Assembly (NCBI RefSeq): GCF_009455625.1
Contig: NZ_QPEQ01000002.1
Span: forward strand, 858,807-922,806
Source: Paraburkholderia bonniea
Lineage (GTDB): Bacteria; Pseudomonadota; Gammaproteobacteria; Burkholderiales; Burkholderiaceae
Direction: 5' to 3'
DNA: 64,000 nt
Part shown: positions 44,892 through 54,030 of the stretch, piece after piece
Layout of the letters: each line of letters opens with the position of its first letter
How positions within the stretch are numbered: position 1 is the first letter of the stretch
Program-made: the position numbers and the translations under genes
The notes under the pieces: generated by a model
Databases searched by the model: none
Seen by the model: only the letters and a program-made list of their open reading frames with translations
What the model was told of the DNA's origin: nothing

Positions 44892-45179
44892 TTACTTCTT
44901 CTGGCAGGCATACAGCAGCGCCAAAGTGCCGTTGTCGGTTGAGCGGCGCACGACGTCAAACGCGCCGTCGCAATTCGCACGGGCTTGCTGCTCGCATGAG
45001 GCAAAGCTGCCCGTGCATTGCACCTGCGTGGTCGGCCGGCCATCAGACAAAAAGAGCGGCGGGCCGCTGCTACAAGCTGCCAGTGCGCCCGATAACACCA
45101 GCCCGGTGGTGACGGCACGCACCTTGCGCAACGGCAACAAGCCTGGAAGACGGAAATCAAATGGAGAACTACGTTTCAT
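44892..45179 (-). CDS. Small lipoprotein of unknown function
   Basis: The protein has 95 residues. A long basic N-terminus and hydrophobic core end in the lipobox LAAC (Cys at about residue 36). The mature ~60 residues have four further Cys (QVQCTGSFASCEQQARANCD and LLYACQKK) that probably form two disulfides. Similar small lipoproteins are seen in Burkholderiaceae with no known role. A start at a downstream codon nearer the signal core is possible. Confidence 0.78.
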   Translation of the reverse strand: MKRSSPFDFRLPGLLPLRKVRAVTTGLVLSGALAACSSGPPLFLSDGRPTTQVQCTGSFASCEQQARANCDGAFDVVRRSTDNGTLALLYACQKK

Positions 45180-45339
45180 GGAACACCTTGGTCAGCACGT
45201 GCGTTTTGGATCGCAGCGATTGTGCCATGCCACAGCAGCGTGCCTGCAACTAAACCTGAGCTTGGGCTTGGGTCTGGATTTAAAGCACGGCAACGCATAA
45301 CAACGCACAAGAAAAAACATAGCGGGCGTAAACGTAGCA

Positions 45340-45373
45340 GTGGCTACGCATGCACCAAGCATTGCGTAGCCAC
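45340..45373. terminator. Inverted repeat, possible porin terminator
   Basis: Perfect 11-bp arms GTGGCTACGCA and TGCGTAGCCAC with a 12-nt loop, 100 bp past the porin stop. A T-rich stretch follows only about 20 bp later on the minus strand, so the call is uncertain. Confidence 0.45.
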
Positions 45374-45472
45374 CGTTCAAAACCCGATCATCAACAATCA
45401 ATGCCCGCGCGGCGGTTTGCTTTCTCTTTCTGACAGACACACCGCGCAGTGAAACGACATCAGCATCAATGA

Positions 45473-46582
45473 TTAGAAGCGGTGACGGATACCCGCTGCC
45501 ACCAGGAACTGGCTGCTGCTCATCGACGGGTTAGCCGTGTTGATGATCGCCGGGGTGCCTGAAGCCGCGCGTTGATACACCGTTTCAAGATAGGTATCGG
45601 TACGCTTCGACAACTGGTAATCGGCCTGGAGCGCACCTTCGTTCCAGTGCGTGCCTGCGCCCTTGGTATAGGTGTACATGCCAGCCAGCGAGAACGCCGG
45701 TGTCAGTTGATACACCCCATTGACTTCGTAGTTGCTAAAGCCGGCTGAAGCGGCAGGCAATGCGGTATCCGCATTCACCACACCGGTGTAGGTCGAACGC
45801 GACCATGCTGCGCCCAGCGTGAAGTTGCCCAGCGCGTAGCTTGCGCCTGCGCCATAAGTGTTTTGCGTTTGCACGTTGGCATTGAAGATGCCATCAATCG
45901 TGCCAGGCAGCGTCATGCCTTCATACGCGCCATTGGACGTGTTGCCACGGCCATTCACGTGCAGGTAAGCCGCGCCTGCGTTAAACGGACCATTCTGGTA
46001 ATTGGCCCCCACGCTGTATGCGCGGTTATTGGCAAATTGCCCCGCGCCATTGGAAAACGCGTACATGCCGCCAAAGCTAAAGCCACCAAACGACGGGCTG
46101 GCGTATTTGACCGAATTACGGGCGAGATACGAATTATTGGCGTTGTCGTTATCGAACGGATGCGCGAAAGCGGTGCCGCCTGCGCCACCAGTCAAGGTGA
46201 ACGGAGCGAAATAATCATGAATCGAATCATATTGATGACCCAGCGTGACCGTGCCAAATGATTCGTTGCTGAGACCCACGTAAACCGGGTGATCGTTAAA
46301 GCCTTCGCCGCTTGCAATCGAAAAGCCACGTTCCAGCACGAACAGCGCCTTGTTGCCACCGCCCAGATCTTCCGTCCCTTTCAGGCCCCAGTAGCTGCCG
46401 TCGATCAGACCGCTGGTCATTTTGTACTGCGCGTTGCCGCGGACGTTGTTGACGTAGGCCAGTCCGGCATCGATTTCGCCATACAGCGTGACGCTGCTTT
46501 GCGCGAGCGCCGAGGTGCTCAGCAGGGCGGCAACAGCCGAAACGGCCAGTGCGGTGAGGCTCTTGTTCAGGGAGATAGACAT
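45473..46582 (-). CDS. Gram-negative general porin (Burkholderia OpcP/OmpC type)
   Basis: The protein has 369 residues. A signal peptide cut after STSALA (about residue 27) is followed by SSVTLYGEIDAGLAYVNN, the usual first strand of betaproteobacterial porins. The constriction-loop region GHQYDSIHDYFAPFTL follows, then alternating beta strands and a terminal IRHRF with the C-terminal Phe needed for BAM insertion. It should form a trimeric 16-strand barrel for passive diffusion of small hydrophilic solutes. It is monocistronic. Confidence 0.96.
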   Translation of the reverse strand: MSISLNKSLTALAVSAVAALLSTSALAQSSVTLYGEIDAGLAYVNNVRGNAQYKMTSGLIDGSYWGLKGTEDLGGGNKALFVLERGFSIASGEGFNDHPVYVGLSNESFGTVTLGHQYDSIHDYFAPFTLTGGAGGTAFAHPFDNDNANNSYLARNSVKYASPSFGGFSFGGMYAFSNGAGQFANNRAYSVGANYQNGPFNAGAAYLHVNGRGNTSNGAYEGMTLPGTIDGIFNANVQTQNTYGAGASYALGNFTLGAAWSRSTYTGVVNADTALPAASAGFSNYEVNGVYQLTPAFSLAGMYTYTKGAGTHWNEGALQADYQLSKRTDTYLETVYQRAASGTPAIINTANPSMSSSQFLVAAGIRHRF

Positions 46583-47118
46583 GGGAGGCGTTTCCAGAAA
46601 AAACGGCTTGAGTTAGAAAAGAAAACCGGCTGACGCGTATTGCACAGGCAAACGAAGACAAACGGATTAACGAAATGACGGAGGGCTTAAAAACGGGATT
46701 ATTTGATATTAATTACAAATTAATTACCGTTTGCCACTCTTGATCTGTGCGGTAATAAGAACGGCTCGCATTATTTATTCAATCCAGAACGCTGTAAAGC
46801 AAAGCTTGCCCGCTGTGGTAGCCCTGCGACGCCACTTTCACAGAACCCTCAAAACCACCTTCCGCTCAAGCGGCCAGGAGCATCTGCGAATGCCCTGGCA
46901 CCCCGCCGCCATAGCACCGCTGCCGCGCGGCCGGACACGTTATCGCGTTAAACTGCCACCCCACTGATTGCCGCGAGCCGCGTTCAGGTCAGGCTGAAAA
47001 CCACCCGGTCTGACACCCATGGCCCGCTCACGCCAGATCGGTCAAGCGCATTTTTACCGGCGTACTGAACGCCGGAGACCGAACCCGGCCCAAACCGGCC
47101 CGCTCCGAGAATCCCGCC
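46583..47118. other. Divergent porin / DedA promoter region
   Basis: 536 bp. An AT-rich stretch at 46690-46730 probably belongs to the porin promoter. No gene or clear operator was seen. Confidence 0.5.
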
Positions 47119-48147
47119 ATGCTCCATGACCTCGTCGTGCAATACGGGCCACTCATCGTTTTCGTGAATGTGCTCGCCGCCTCGCTCGGTTTACCGGTAC
47201 CGGCCATGCCAACGCTCATCGCGTTTGGCGCAATGGCTTCACTGCATCCGGGCTCAATCGCGCCTGAACTGTTGACCGTGCTCGTGCTCGCTATCTTTGC
47301 CACGCTGATTGGCGACAGCCTGTGGTATCTCGCCGGACGGGTGTATGGCGCGCGCATGCTGAATACGCTGTGCCGGCTCTCGCTCTCGCGTGATATCTGC
47401 GTGAAAAAAACTGAACGTTTTTTTGGCCGCTGGGGCGTGCGGGTGCTAGTGGTATCGCGCTTTGTGCCTGGGCTGTCGATTGTCTCGGTGCCAATGGCGG
47501 GGGCCATGGGAACGCGCTATCGCACCTTCCTGCGCTACAACGGCACCGGCGCAGTGTTGTGGTCGGGCACCGGGCTGCTTATCGGCGCGCTGTTCGCCCG
47601 GCAGATCGAATGGCTGCTCGCCGTAGCAAGCCGCATGAGCGGTGTCGCGCTAGCGGTGATCGCGGCCTTGCTGCTGACTTATGCGGGATACCGCTGGGTG
47701 CGGCGGCAACAATTGATCCGCGAACTGATGGCCGCCCGGATCGACGAAAGCGAATTACACGCGCTGATGCAGGCCAACGATGCGCCCATCGTGTTCGACA
47801 TCCGCTCGCCCGAGCACCGCATGCTCGACCCATTCGTGATTCCTGGCGCGCAGTTTGCCGATGAACGCCATCTGGAAACGATCATCAACACCTACCCACG
47901 CGAGCGGAAGTTCGTGATTTATTGCGCTTGCCCCAACGAAGTTTCAGCGGCCTGGATGGCTCAACAACTCACCAAGGCAGGCTTCGCTGATGTGCTGCCA
48001 CTGCGGGGTGGCCTGGATGCCTGGCGCGATGCAGGACGCCCGCTCGATCCGCTACCCAGCCTCGACGACGCACCTGAAACATCTGACACGCTTGGCACGC
48101 CTGACACGCCGGCCGCTGCAACCACTGCGCTGCCCAAAACGCTATAG
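47119..48147 (+). CDS. DedA family membrane protein fused to a rhodanese domain
   Basis: The protein has 342 residues. Residues 1-~205 form a DedA/SNARE-associated domain with the reentrant-loop pattern (LGLPVPAMPTLIAFGA; GDSLWYLAGRVYG; VSRFVPGLSIVSVPMAG). Residues ~215-320 form a rhodanese fold (APIVFDIRSPEHR; VIPGAQF; FVIYCACPNEVSAAWMAQQL), with the reactive Cys in YCACPNE. DedA proteins are linked to lipid translocation and proton-motive-force homeostasis; the rhodanese part may carry sulfane sulfur or sense redox state. The low-complexity tail is rich in D-T-P. Confidence 0.92.
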   Translation: MLHDLVVQYGPLIVFVNVLAASLGLPVPAMPTLIAFGAMASLHPGSIAPELLTVLVLAIFATLIGDSLWYLAGRVYGARMLNTLCRLSLSRDICVKKTERFFGRWGVRVLVVSRFVPGLSIVSVPMAGAMGTRYRTFLRYNGTGAVLWSGTGLLIGALFARQIEWLLAVASRMSGVALAVIAALLLTYAGYRWVRRQQLIRELMAARIDESELHALMQANDAPIVFDIRSPEHRMLDPFVIPGAQFADERHLETIINTYPRERKFVIYCACPNEVSAAWMAQQLTKAGFADVLPLRGGLDAWRDAGRPLDPLPSLDDAPETSDTLGTPDTPAAATTALPKTL

Positions 48148-48280
48148 GAGGGTAGCTGGTTATCGCCGCGCATCGTTAGCCGTTAGCACCTCAGCCAACC
48201 TGGCTCCGTTGCGCCGGACACAGCCTGCGGAACTGCGCACGGAGTAACCCGTCTTGCCGCAGCACATCGCACACTGCAAA

Positions 48281-48316
48281 TAAAAAATCCGCGCCAGCAA
48301 CGTGGCTGGCGCGGAT
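48281..48316 (-). terminator. Terminator of the 87-aa gene
   Basis: Arms ATCCGCGCCAGC and GCTGGCGCGGAT with a 6-nt loop, followed on the minus strand by six T. It lies 28 bp past the stop at 48345. Confidence 0.9.
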
Positions 48317-48344
48317 CAGAAAAATCTTCAGCAGAAAAGCTGAA

Positions 48345-48608
48345 CTAGCGTTCGAGCTTGACGCGCAATTCACGCGCGCTTTCGAGCAACCCTTCATAGC
48401 CGGAACGCGCATGCTCTGGCAAATCAGGATCACCGACCAGCGTGCCCAGCGTTTCGATCAGGCTATACAGAATGCCGCGTGCCGCACTAGCGGCAATCGT
48501 GCCTGACGACACCATCTCATCGACATGGCTGACTGCCGCATCAAAATGCTCCAGCGCAGGCTTGACTGCTTCTTTTACTTTTTGCTGAAAATCATCGTCG
48601 TTCGTCAT
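48345..48608 (-). CDS. Small acidic helical protein, unknown
   Basis: The protein has 87 residues, mostly amphipathic helix, without a signal peptide (MTNDDDFQQKVKEAVKPALE ... ESARELRVKLER). The strong terminator and good codon use support a real gene. No family is recognised. It is transcribed alone, between the DedA fusion and the osmoprotectant operon. Confidence 0.72.
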   Translation of the reverse strand: MTNDDDFQQKVKEAVKPALEHFDAAVSHVDEMVSSGTIAASAARGILYSLIETLGTLVGDPDLPEHARSGYEGLLESARELRVKLER

Positions 48609-48777
48609 GGTGGGGTCTCGCTTTCGCTGTAGTCCAAGGGGGTCAGTAAGAGTGCGGCTTGCGTGCTGTTATATACCGATCCCCGATGGCCGTCCACGTC
48701 TGCCGCCTTGAGGTGATACATGCGGAACGCTCTGTGCCTGCCATCGCGCCCCGCACTCGCTCCACTGCTTCAATGCG

Positions 48778-49965
48778 TTACGTCGCTGCGTCGGCTGCCG
48801 CCTGCGCGGCTGCCACGGCGGGCGAAATAATCGCAGGCTGACCAGTTTGCTGGCGTGAGCGCCCCGAGCTCAAATAATCGGCAATCGAATCCTGCGTCAC
48901 CTCACCGACATAACGTCCGTCAGCATCAATTACTGGCATCCACGATGAATTGAACTGGTACATCCTCGACAGCAAAATGCGCAGATTGTCTTCACCTGCC
49001 GCCGTGGTCCTGAATGCAGCGAGCTGATCCGCGCAGACCCCCTCGTTGCCCCGCGCCGCACGCCGGGTCACATAGCCCAGCGCACGCTGGTCGTCATCCA
49101 CGATGGTCAGATAACGGCAGTCGTTTTCATCCATGATCTGGAACGCGCGCGTGAGTGGCGTATCGGCCCGTGCGGTCTCGGGCTGCGTTGCCGCATCGCC
49201 CGCCTTGATCAGCAAAAGACGTTTGAGCGTACTGTCCTGGCCGACGAACTGCGCGACGAACTCATCGCGCGGATGCGCCAGCAAGGTGTCCGGATGGTCG
49301 TACTGCACCAGCTTGCCGCGACGAAACACTGCGATGCGGTCGCCCAGCTTGAGCGCCTCGTCAATGTCATGGCTGACCATGATGACGGTCTTGTTCAACT
49401 GCCGTTGCATCAGGAAGAACTCATTCTGAATCGACTCGCGGTTGATCGGATCGACCGCGCCGAATGGCTCATCCATCAGCAGCACCGGTGGATCAGCAGC
49501 GAGCGCGCGAATTACACCGATACGTTGTTGCTGCCCGCCCGAGAGTTCGCGCGGATAGCGTTTCAGATACTGCTTGGGGTCCAGGGCAACCATCGACATC
49601 AGTTCGGTTGCGCGCTCGTGGCAGCGCTTTTTGTCCCAGCCCAGCAAACGCGGCACGACCGTAATGTTTTCTTCAATCGTCATGTTCGGAAACAAGCCGA
49701 TCTGCTGGATCACATAGCCAATACGGCGGCGCAGTTCTACTTCGTCCAGGTCCGTCGTGTCTTCACCGTTAATCAGCACACGGCCGGAAGTAGGCGCAAT
49801 CAGGCGGTTAATCATCTTCAGCGTCGTGGTCTTGCCGCAGCCCGACGGGCCAAGAAACACGCCAATTTCGCCTTCGCCCACAGTCAAGCTGACTGAGTCG
49901 ACGGCCCGTACCGGCTGGCCGTCTTTTTGCGTGAAAATTTTCGTCAGTTTGTCGAGTTCGATCAT
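48778..49965 (-). CDS. Osmoprotectant ABC transporter ATP-binding protein with CBS domains
   Basis: The protein has 395 residues of the ProV/OpuCA type. The ATPase half has GPSGCGKTTTLKMINRL, LSGGQQQRIGV, LLMDEPFGAVDP and the switch MVSHDIDEAL. The C-terminal half holds a tandem CBS pair (LTRAFQIMDENDCRYLTIVD; SSWMPVIDADGRYVGEVTQD), which senses ionic strength or nucleotides in OpuA-type systems. It is last in a four-gene operon (permease, binding protein, permease, ATPase) in which each junction is an ATGA overlap. It should import glycine betaine, choline or carnitine. Confidence 0.94.
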   Translation of the reverse strand: MIELDKLTKIFTQKDGQPVRAVDSVSLTVGEGEIGVFLGPSGCGKTTTLKMINRLIAPTSGRVLINGEDTTDLDEVELRRRIGYVIQQIGLFPNMTIEENITVVPRLLGWDKKRCHERATELMSMVALDPKQYLKRYPRELSGGQQQRIGVIRALAADPPVLLMDEPFGAVDPINRESIQNEFFLMQRQLNKTVIMVSHDIDEALKLGDRIAVFRRGKLVQYDHPDTLLAHPRDEFVAQFVGQDSTLKRLLLIKAGDAATQPETARADTPLTRAFQIMDENDCRYLTIVDDDQRALGYVTRRAARGNEGVCADQLAAFRTTAAGEDNLRILLSRMYQFNSSWMPVIDADGRYVGEVTQDSIADYLSSGRSRQQTGQPAIISPAVAAAQAAADAAT

Positions 49966-50615
49966 GTTTTTTGCACTCCCTTTGGTGTCAGCAGACGTTG
50001 CAATGCCTGCAGCAGCAAATCAGCGACAATCGCAAGCACGCTTACGAGTACAGCGCCAACCAGCAGTTTCATCATGTTGCTCTGGCCAATCGCACGAATA
50101 ATCAGCGTGCCCAGCCCCCCTGCGCCAATCACGGCGGCAATTGTCATCACGCCAATGTTCATCACGACAGCAGTGCGCACGCCACCGAGAATCACTGGCA
50201 CCGCCAATGGCAATTCCACCAGCCGCAACCGCTGCCATGCGGTCATGCCAATCCCTTTGGCTGCTTCTTTGACGCCCGCATCGACGTTGCGCAGCGCGAG
50301 ATAGGTGTTGCGGATAATCGGCAGCAACGAATACAAAAACACCGCCGTGATCGCCGGCACGGCGCCAATGCCATAACCGAAACGCGAAAGAACCGGAATC
50401 ATCAAACCGAAGAGCGCGATGGATGGCAGCGTGAGCACAATCGTCGCCAGCCCGAGCAACGGTGACGCCAGCCACTCATGGCGATTAATCAAAATGCCCA
50501 GCGGCACCCCGGCGATGATCGCGCAACCCACCGCAATGCTGACTAGCCAGAGATGCTCCAGCGTCAGTTCGAGCAGTTGTGGCCAGTTGGCCAGTAGATA
50601 GTCAAAAACGCTCAT
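49962..50615 (-). CDS. Osmoprotectant ABC transporter permease (second)
   Basis: The protein has 217 residues with about six membrane segments and the ProW/OpuCB-type binding-protein-dependent signature (GVKEAAKGIGMTAWQRLRLVELP, the EAA loop contacting the ATPase). Starts and stops overlap both neighbours by four bases (ATGA). Confidence 0.93.
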   Translation of the reverse strand: MSVFDYLLANWPQLLELTLEHLWLVSIAVGCAIIAGVPLGILINRHEWLASPLLGLATIVLTLPSIALFGLMIPVLSRFGYGIGAVPAITAVFLYSLLPIIRNTYLALRNVDAGVKEAAKGIGMTAWQRLRLVELPLAVPVILGGVRTAVVMNIGVMTIAAVIGAGGLGTLIIRAIGQSNMMKLLVGAVLVSVLAIVADLLLQALQRLLTPKGVQKT

Positions 50616-51568
50616 GGCTTGCCTCCACTCAGTGCCGGATGGTCGCGCAGAAATTCACGCGCGACCGTCTGGATCGACTTGCCGTCAATATCCACCTGCT
50701 TGTTCATTTCCAGAATGACGTCGTTGTCCAGCGCGGCAGACAGTGCATTCAACTGCGCCGCCAGACGGGGGTTCTGTTTAAGGATGGCTTCGCGCACGAC
50801 GGGAGTGGCGTTATAGGGCGGGAAAAAACCTTTGTCGTCTTCCAGCGGACGGATATCAAAACCTTTCACGCGTCCGTCCGTGGTGTAGATCAGGCCAACG
50901 AACACCTGGTTGTTATGCAACGCCGTGTAGACCAGCCCTGGGTCCATCTGCTTGGTCTGCTTGCGGGTAAAACGCATGCCGTAAGCCATTTCGAGTGGCT
51001 TGAGACCATCTGGACGATTGGCAAATTCAGCGTCCATCGCAAACACGTACTTGCCATCAGGCTCGGCATTCATCCGCTCAGCGAGCTGGGAAATGGTGTG
51101 AATGCCCGTAGCCGTGGCGACTTCGTGTGGCAGGCCCAGCGCATAGGTATTGTTCAGCGGCGAAGCGTCGAGCCAGACCAGGCCGCGCCGCGCATCAAGC
51201 GCCTTGACGCGCTCGTACATCGTTTTGGGATCCAGTTTTTCCGTGATCTTGTTGTAGACGATGGCCGCAGTACCGGTGTACTCCCAGACGATGTCGATCT
51301 GGTTGTGCTCCTGCGCGCTGCGCAGCAACGTGCTGCCAAGGCCCGTGCGGGTTTCCACCGGATAGCCTTGCGCCCGCAAATACTGGGCGGTGAGTTCGGC
51401 GAGCACGTATTGCTCGGTGAAGTTTTTGCTGCCGACAATCAGCGCGGCGGCGCTGGCGTGAACGCTGGTGGCGAGGAGTGCGGCGAGCAGCAGCCAGCGG
51501 CCAGGAAAGTAGCGGGCGAGGCCATTTGCCAGCCCGCCTGAAAACGAGCGTAAAAACAGGAAGTTCAT
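50612..51568 (-). CDS. Osmoprotectant ABC transporter substrate-binding protein
   Basis: The protein has 318 residues. A signal-type N-terminus (residues ~1-41, ending VHASA) precedes the OpuAC/OsmF-like fold that begins LIVGSKNFTEQYVLAELTAQ. Other family marks are TRTGLGSTLL, DIVWEYTGTAAIVYNKI and LGLPHEVATATGIHTISQLA. The 'GSKNFTEQ' start and the YTGT motif place it with quaternary-amine binders. The gene sits between two permease genes with four-base overlaps on both sides. Confidence 0.93.
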   Translation of the reverse strand: MNFLFLRSFSGGLANGLARYFPGRWLLLAALLATSVHASAAALIVGSKNFTEQYVLAELTAQYLRAQGYPVETRTGLGSTLLRSAQEHNQIDIVWEYTGTAAIVYNKITEKLDPKTMYERVKALDARRGLVWLDASPLNNTYALGLPHEVATATGIHTISQLAERMNAEPDGKYVFAMDAEFANRPDGLKPLEMAYGMRFTRKQTKQMDPGLVYTALHNNQVFVGLIYTTDGRVKGFDIRPLEDDKGFFPPYNATPVVREAILKQNPRLAAQLNALSAALDNDVILEMNKQVDIDGKSIQTVAREFLRDHPALSGGKP

Positions 51569-52281
51569 GCGGTCACCCCACGGCGGGCCAGGAAATAACG
51601 GCTACCGGAGGCGACCAGGCCATCCAGCACGAGTGCCAGTAAAGCGGTCATCCCCGCTCCGAGCAGCAGTTGTTGCGGATTGTTCAGGTAGATCCCCGGA
51701 AAGATGAATGTGCCAAGACTGTCTGCGCCGATCAGATACGCGAGCGGTGCCGTGCCAACGTTGATGGACAGTGCCGTGCGGACACCGCCGACGATGATCG
51801 GAAGCGCATTGGGCAGCTCGACGCGTATCAGTGATTGCCAGCCCGTCATGCCAATTCCGCGCGCAGCTTCGCGCAGCGCGGGCGACACGTTTTTCATGCC
51901 TTCATAGGCATTACGGGTAACGGGCAGCAGGGAGGCAAGAAAGAGCGCGGCAATGGCCGGCAACTCGCCAATCCCAAAGATGCCCAGCGCGATGGCCAGC
52001 ACGGCCAGCGATGGAATGGTGTTGCCAATGTTGAACACCTGCATGAAGCGTTCGGCTTGCCGGGCGAACGCAGGGCGGCTAAGCAGCACCCCCGCTGGAA
52101 TTCCCACCAGTAGCGCCAGCCCCATCGAATAGCCGACCAGCAGCAGGTGCTGTCCAGTGTAGTAAAGCAGATCGGGTTTGTACTGGGACAACGCGTCAGA
52201 GTTGATGGCACGAACCAGCAACGTAGCGGCGATGCCAATGGCAGCCAGACCAGCAAACAGCCTGACAGGACGTTGAATCAT
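51565..52281 (-). CDS. Osmoprotectant ABC transporter permease (first)
   Basis: The start MIQRPVRLFAG at 52281 follows GGAGG; an ATG 27 codons upstream gives an unlikely Arg/Cys-rich leader. The product has 238 residues with six membrane segments and an EAA-type loop (LREAARGIGMTGWQSLIRVELPN). It heads the operon. The two permeases are about equally related to ProW, so the transporter is probably a heterodimer like OpuC or OsmWY. Confidence 0.92.
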   Translation of the reverse strand: MIQRPVRLFAGLAAIGIAATLLVRAINSDALSQYKPDLLYYTGQHLLLVGYSMGLALLVGIPAGVLLSRPAFARQAERFMQVFNIGNTIPSLAVLAIALGIFGIGELPAIAALFLASLLPVTRNAYEGMKNVSPALREAARGIGMTGWQSLIRVELPNALPIIVGGVRTALSINVGTAPLAYLIGADSLGTFIFPGIYLNNPQQLLLGAGMTALLALVLDGLVASGSRYFLARRGVTA

Positions 52282-52349
52282 CAAGATGAGCCTCCTTGTG
52301 CGATGTGCGGCGCGCCTGAAACACACGCCACACCGGTATCTGGCAGGCA

Positions 52350-52371
52350 TTTGCTGGTTCACACCAGCAAA
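52350..52371 (-). promoter_or_regulatory. Palindrome upstream of the osmoprotectant operon
   Basis: Nine-base arms TTTGCTGGT and ACCAGCAAA with a 4-bp centre, about 70 bp before the first permease start. It is a candidate operator; the regulator is unknown. Confidence 0.4.
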
Positions 52372-52913
52372 CTACGGGCATCAAGGCCAGAAAAGACCGC
52401 GATGCCGGACGCCGGTTAGATGGCGGCTGCCAGATCATCGTTACCCGTTGGCGCATGGCGCACCAGACCGGGCAGGCTACCGTCGGCTGACGGCAAAAAA
52501 ACAGGAGACAACCGGCTAGCCAGTGTTCCTCAAAGATCAAACTTCGGGGTTAATTGATGGAAAGAAAAAACCAGATGCAAAACGAAACACCTGTCGCAAT
52601 ATGTGCCTGATTGCCTCCACATAACAGGGCATTGATGCTTGTGATGCTTGATGTAACAAAGGGCATTTAATGCCGCGCTAATACGGCTAAATACCCGCCA
52701 AATCGCCTTTAAAATCTGTTAATTCCCAGCGAACAGCGCGTGATTATATAAAATTTACCCTGGCGCGTCTACCCATGAACTGCCTCAAGCGAAATCCGGC
52801 GAAAATCCAGACGGCCCGCATAATGCCCTCGCAAAACCTGTCTTTTTAATCGGGTTATTCAGATATCACGTGTCAATAAAATAAGCGGCAGCCAGAATCT
52901 GGCGGCCTTCACG
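52372..52913. other. Intergenic region, osmoprotectant operon / FkbM gene
   Basis: About 540 bp, with 52550-52900 AT-rich. It probably contains the osmoprotectant promoter. No gene was seen. Confidence 0.5.
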
Positions 52914-53750
52914 TTATTCCGCAAAAGGATGAAATTTTGCATCGGTTATTTCAGGAAGACCATCAACCGGAAGATCCATCTCTTTAGGTAATGCAAGCAT
53001 ATTGAGTGAAATGACATTCCCGTAAATATCTTCCGCTTTACCAAAAAAATTATCGGGATTAAATAGCTTCGGCGCATGCCACCACAGCCGGTAGTCTTTT
53101 GCAAAAAGCCATTCGATCAGTTCAGCGGAGCGCTCCACGCGGTCGTTTTCCAGATAAAGCACCGGCCGCGACTCGTCTATGATCCCCTCGGCACCTTGCA
53201 GCGCGAACAGCTCAAAGCCTTCCACATCAATCTTTATCAGGGCGACCTGCTCGCCACCCAGTACGTCATCCAGCCTGATGCAAGGAACCGCAATGCTGTC
53301 GCCATTGGCCTCGTTTTGCATCTCCACACCGCCGAAATTGCCGGTTGCGTGGTAATCCTGACGAGGGAAAAACAGCGTGCGTTCGGCTTCGCCACAGGCA
53401 AATGGCCAGGCACGAACATTAGTGATGCCGTTGAGCGCCAGATTCGCGCACAGGTTATGAAAAATAAACGGCTGAGGTTCAAAAACCGCGAGTTGACGCC
53501 CCTGAGCGGCCGCTTGCTGTGCCAGCGGAACCGTATGGCCGCCAATATTGGCACCGATTTCAACCACCATGCCGGGGAGAATCAGCAGTTGCGCCAGAAA
53601 CTGCGTCTCGAATTCACAAAACTCGCCATATTCCAGCATGGCGTAGCCAATATAAAAGTCATTGGGATTGGCCAGCATCCAGCCGTGGCGAGTTTGAACC
53701 AGAGTGCCAGTTGGGCTTACTGGCAGGAATGTTGAGGGATCTGTTTGCAT
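52914..53750 (-). CDS. FkbM family methyltransferase
   Basis: The protein has 278 residues with a Rossmann SAM-binding fold. Motif I is VVEIGANIGGHTVPLAQQAA (~residue 62), the adenosine acidic residue lies in LAVFEPQPFIFHNLCANLAL, and the FkbM signature is ALIKIDVEGFELFALQGAEG (~residue 170). FkbM-type enzymes O-methylate sugars and natural products. It has no glycosyltransferase neighbours, and its substrate cannot be read. It is lower in G+C than its neighbours, hinting at transfer. Confidence 0.9.
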   Translation of the reverse strand: MQTDPSTFLPVSPTGTLVQTRHGWMLANPNDFYIGYAMLEYGEFCEFETQFLAQLLILPGMVVEIGANIGGHTVPLAQQAAAQGRQLAVFEPQPFIFHNLCANLALNGITNVRAWPFACGEAERTLFFPRQDYHATGNFGGVEMQNEANGDSIAVPCIRLDDVLGGEQVALIKIDVEGFELFALQGAEGIIDESRPVLYLENDRVERSAELIEWLFAKDYRLWWHAPKLFNPDNFFGKAEDIYGNVISLNMLALPKEMDLPVDGLPEITDAKFHPFAE

Positions 53751-53948
53751 AATAAAAACGGTCTTGTTTTATAGCGAAATTTTTATCAGGATACCTAGCC
53801 GCCGATCTTTATCGGCAAGCGAATGCGGCAGTTTCGCACATTTGAAAAATCAGGATAAAACATTTTTTCTGCAATAAAACAGCCTTGGTTAAGCCTTGTA
53901 TACGGTGATTTCACGATATCTCGCAGCAAACATTCTCCCGTTTTTGGC

Positions 53949-53965
53949 TCCCGAAAAATCTCACC
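53949..53965 (-). repeat. Dispersed origin-array motif, distal copy 3
   Basis: The complement reads GGTGAGATTTTTCGGGA, identical to the array copy at 62720. It lies in the FkbM/SDR spacer. Confidence 0.85.
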
Positions 53966-54030
53966 TTTGTTGCCCTAACACCGCGCGCTGGAGCGAAAAT
54001 GCACCACCCTGCAGCTTTCTGGAATAGCCC

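Noticed and set aside
48890..48906. Another GGTGAG-N6-CAGGA match on the minus strand
   Set aside because: It lies inside the osmoprotectant ATPase gene, encodes the conserved V-G-E-V-T-Q-D, has one mismatch, and about one such hit is expected by chance.
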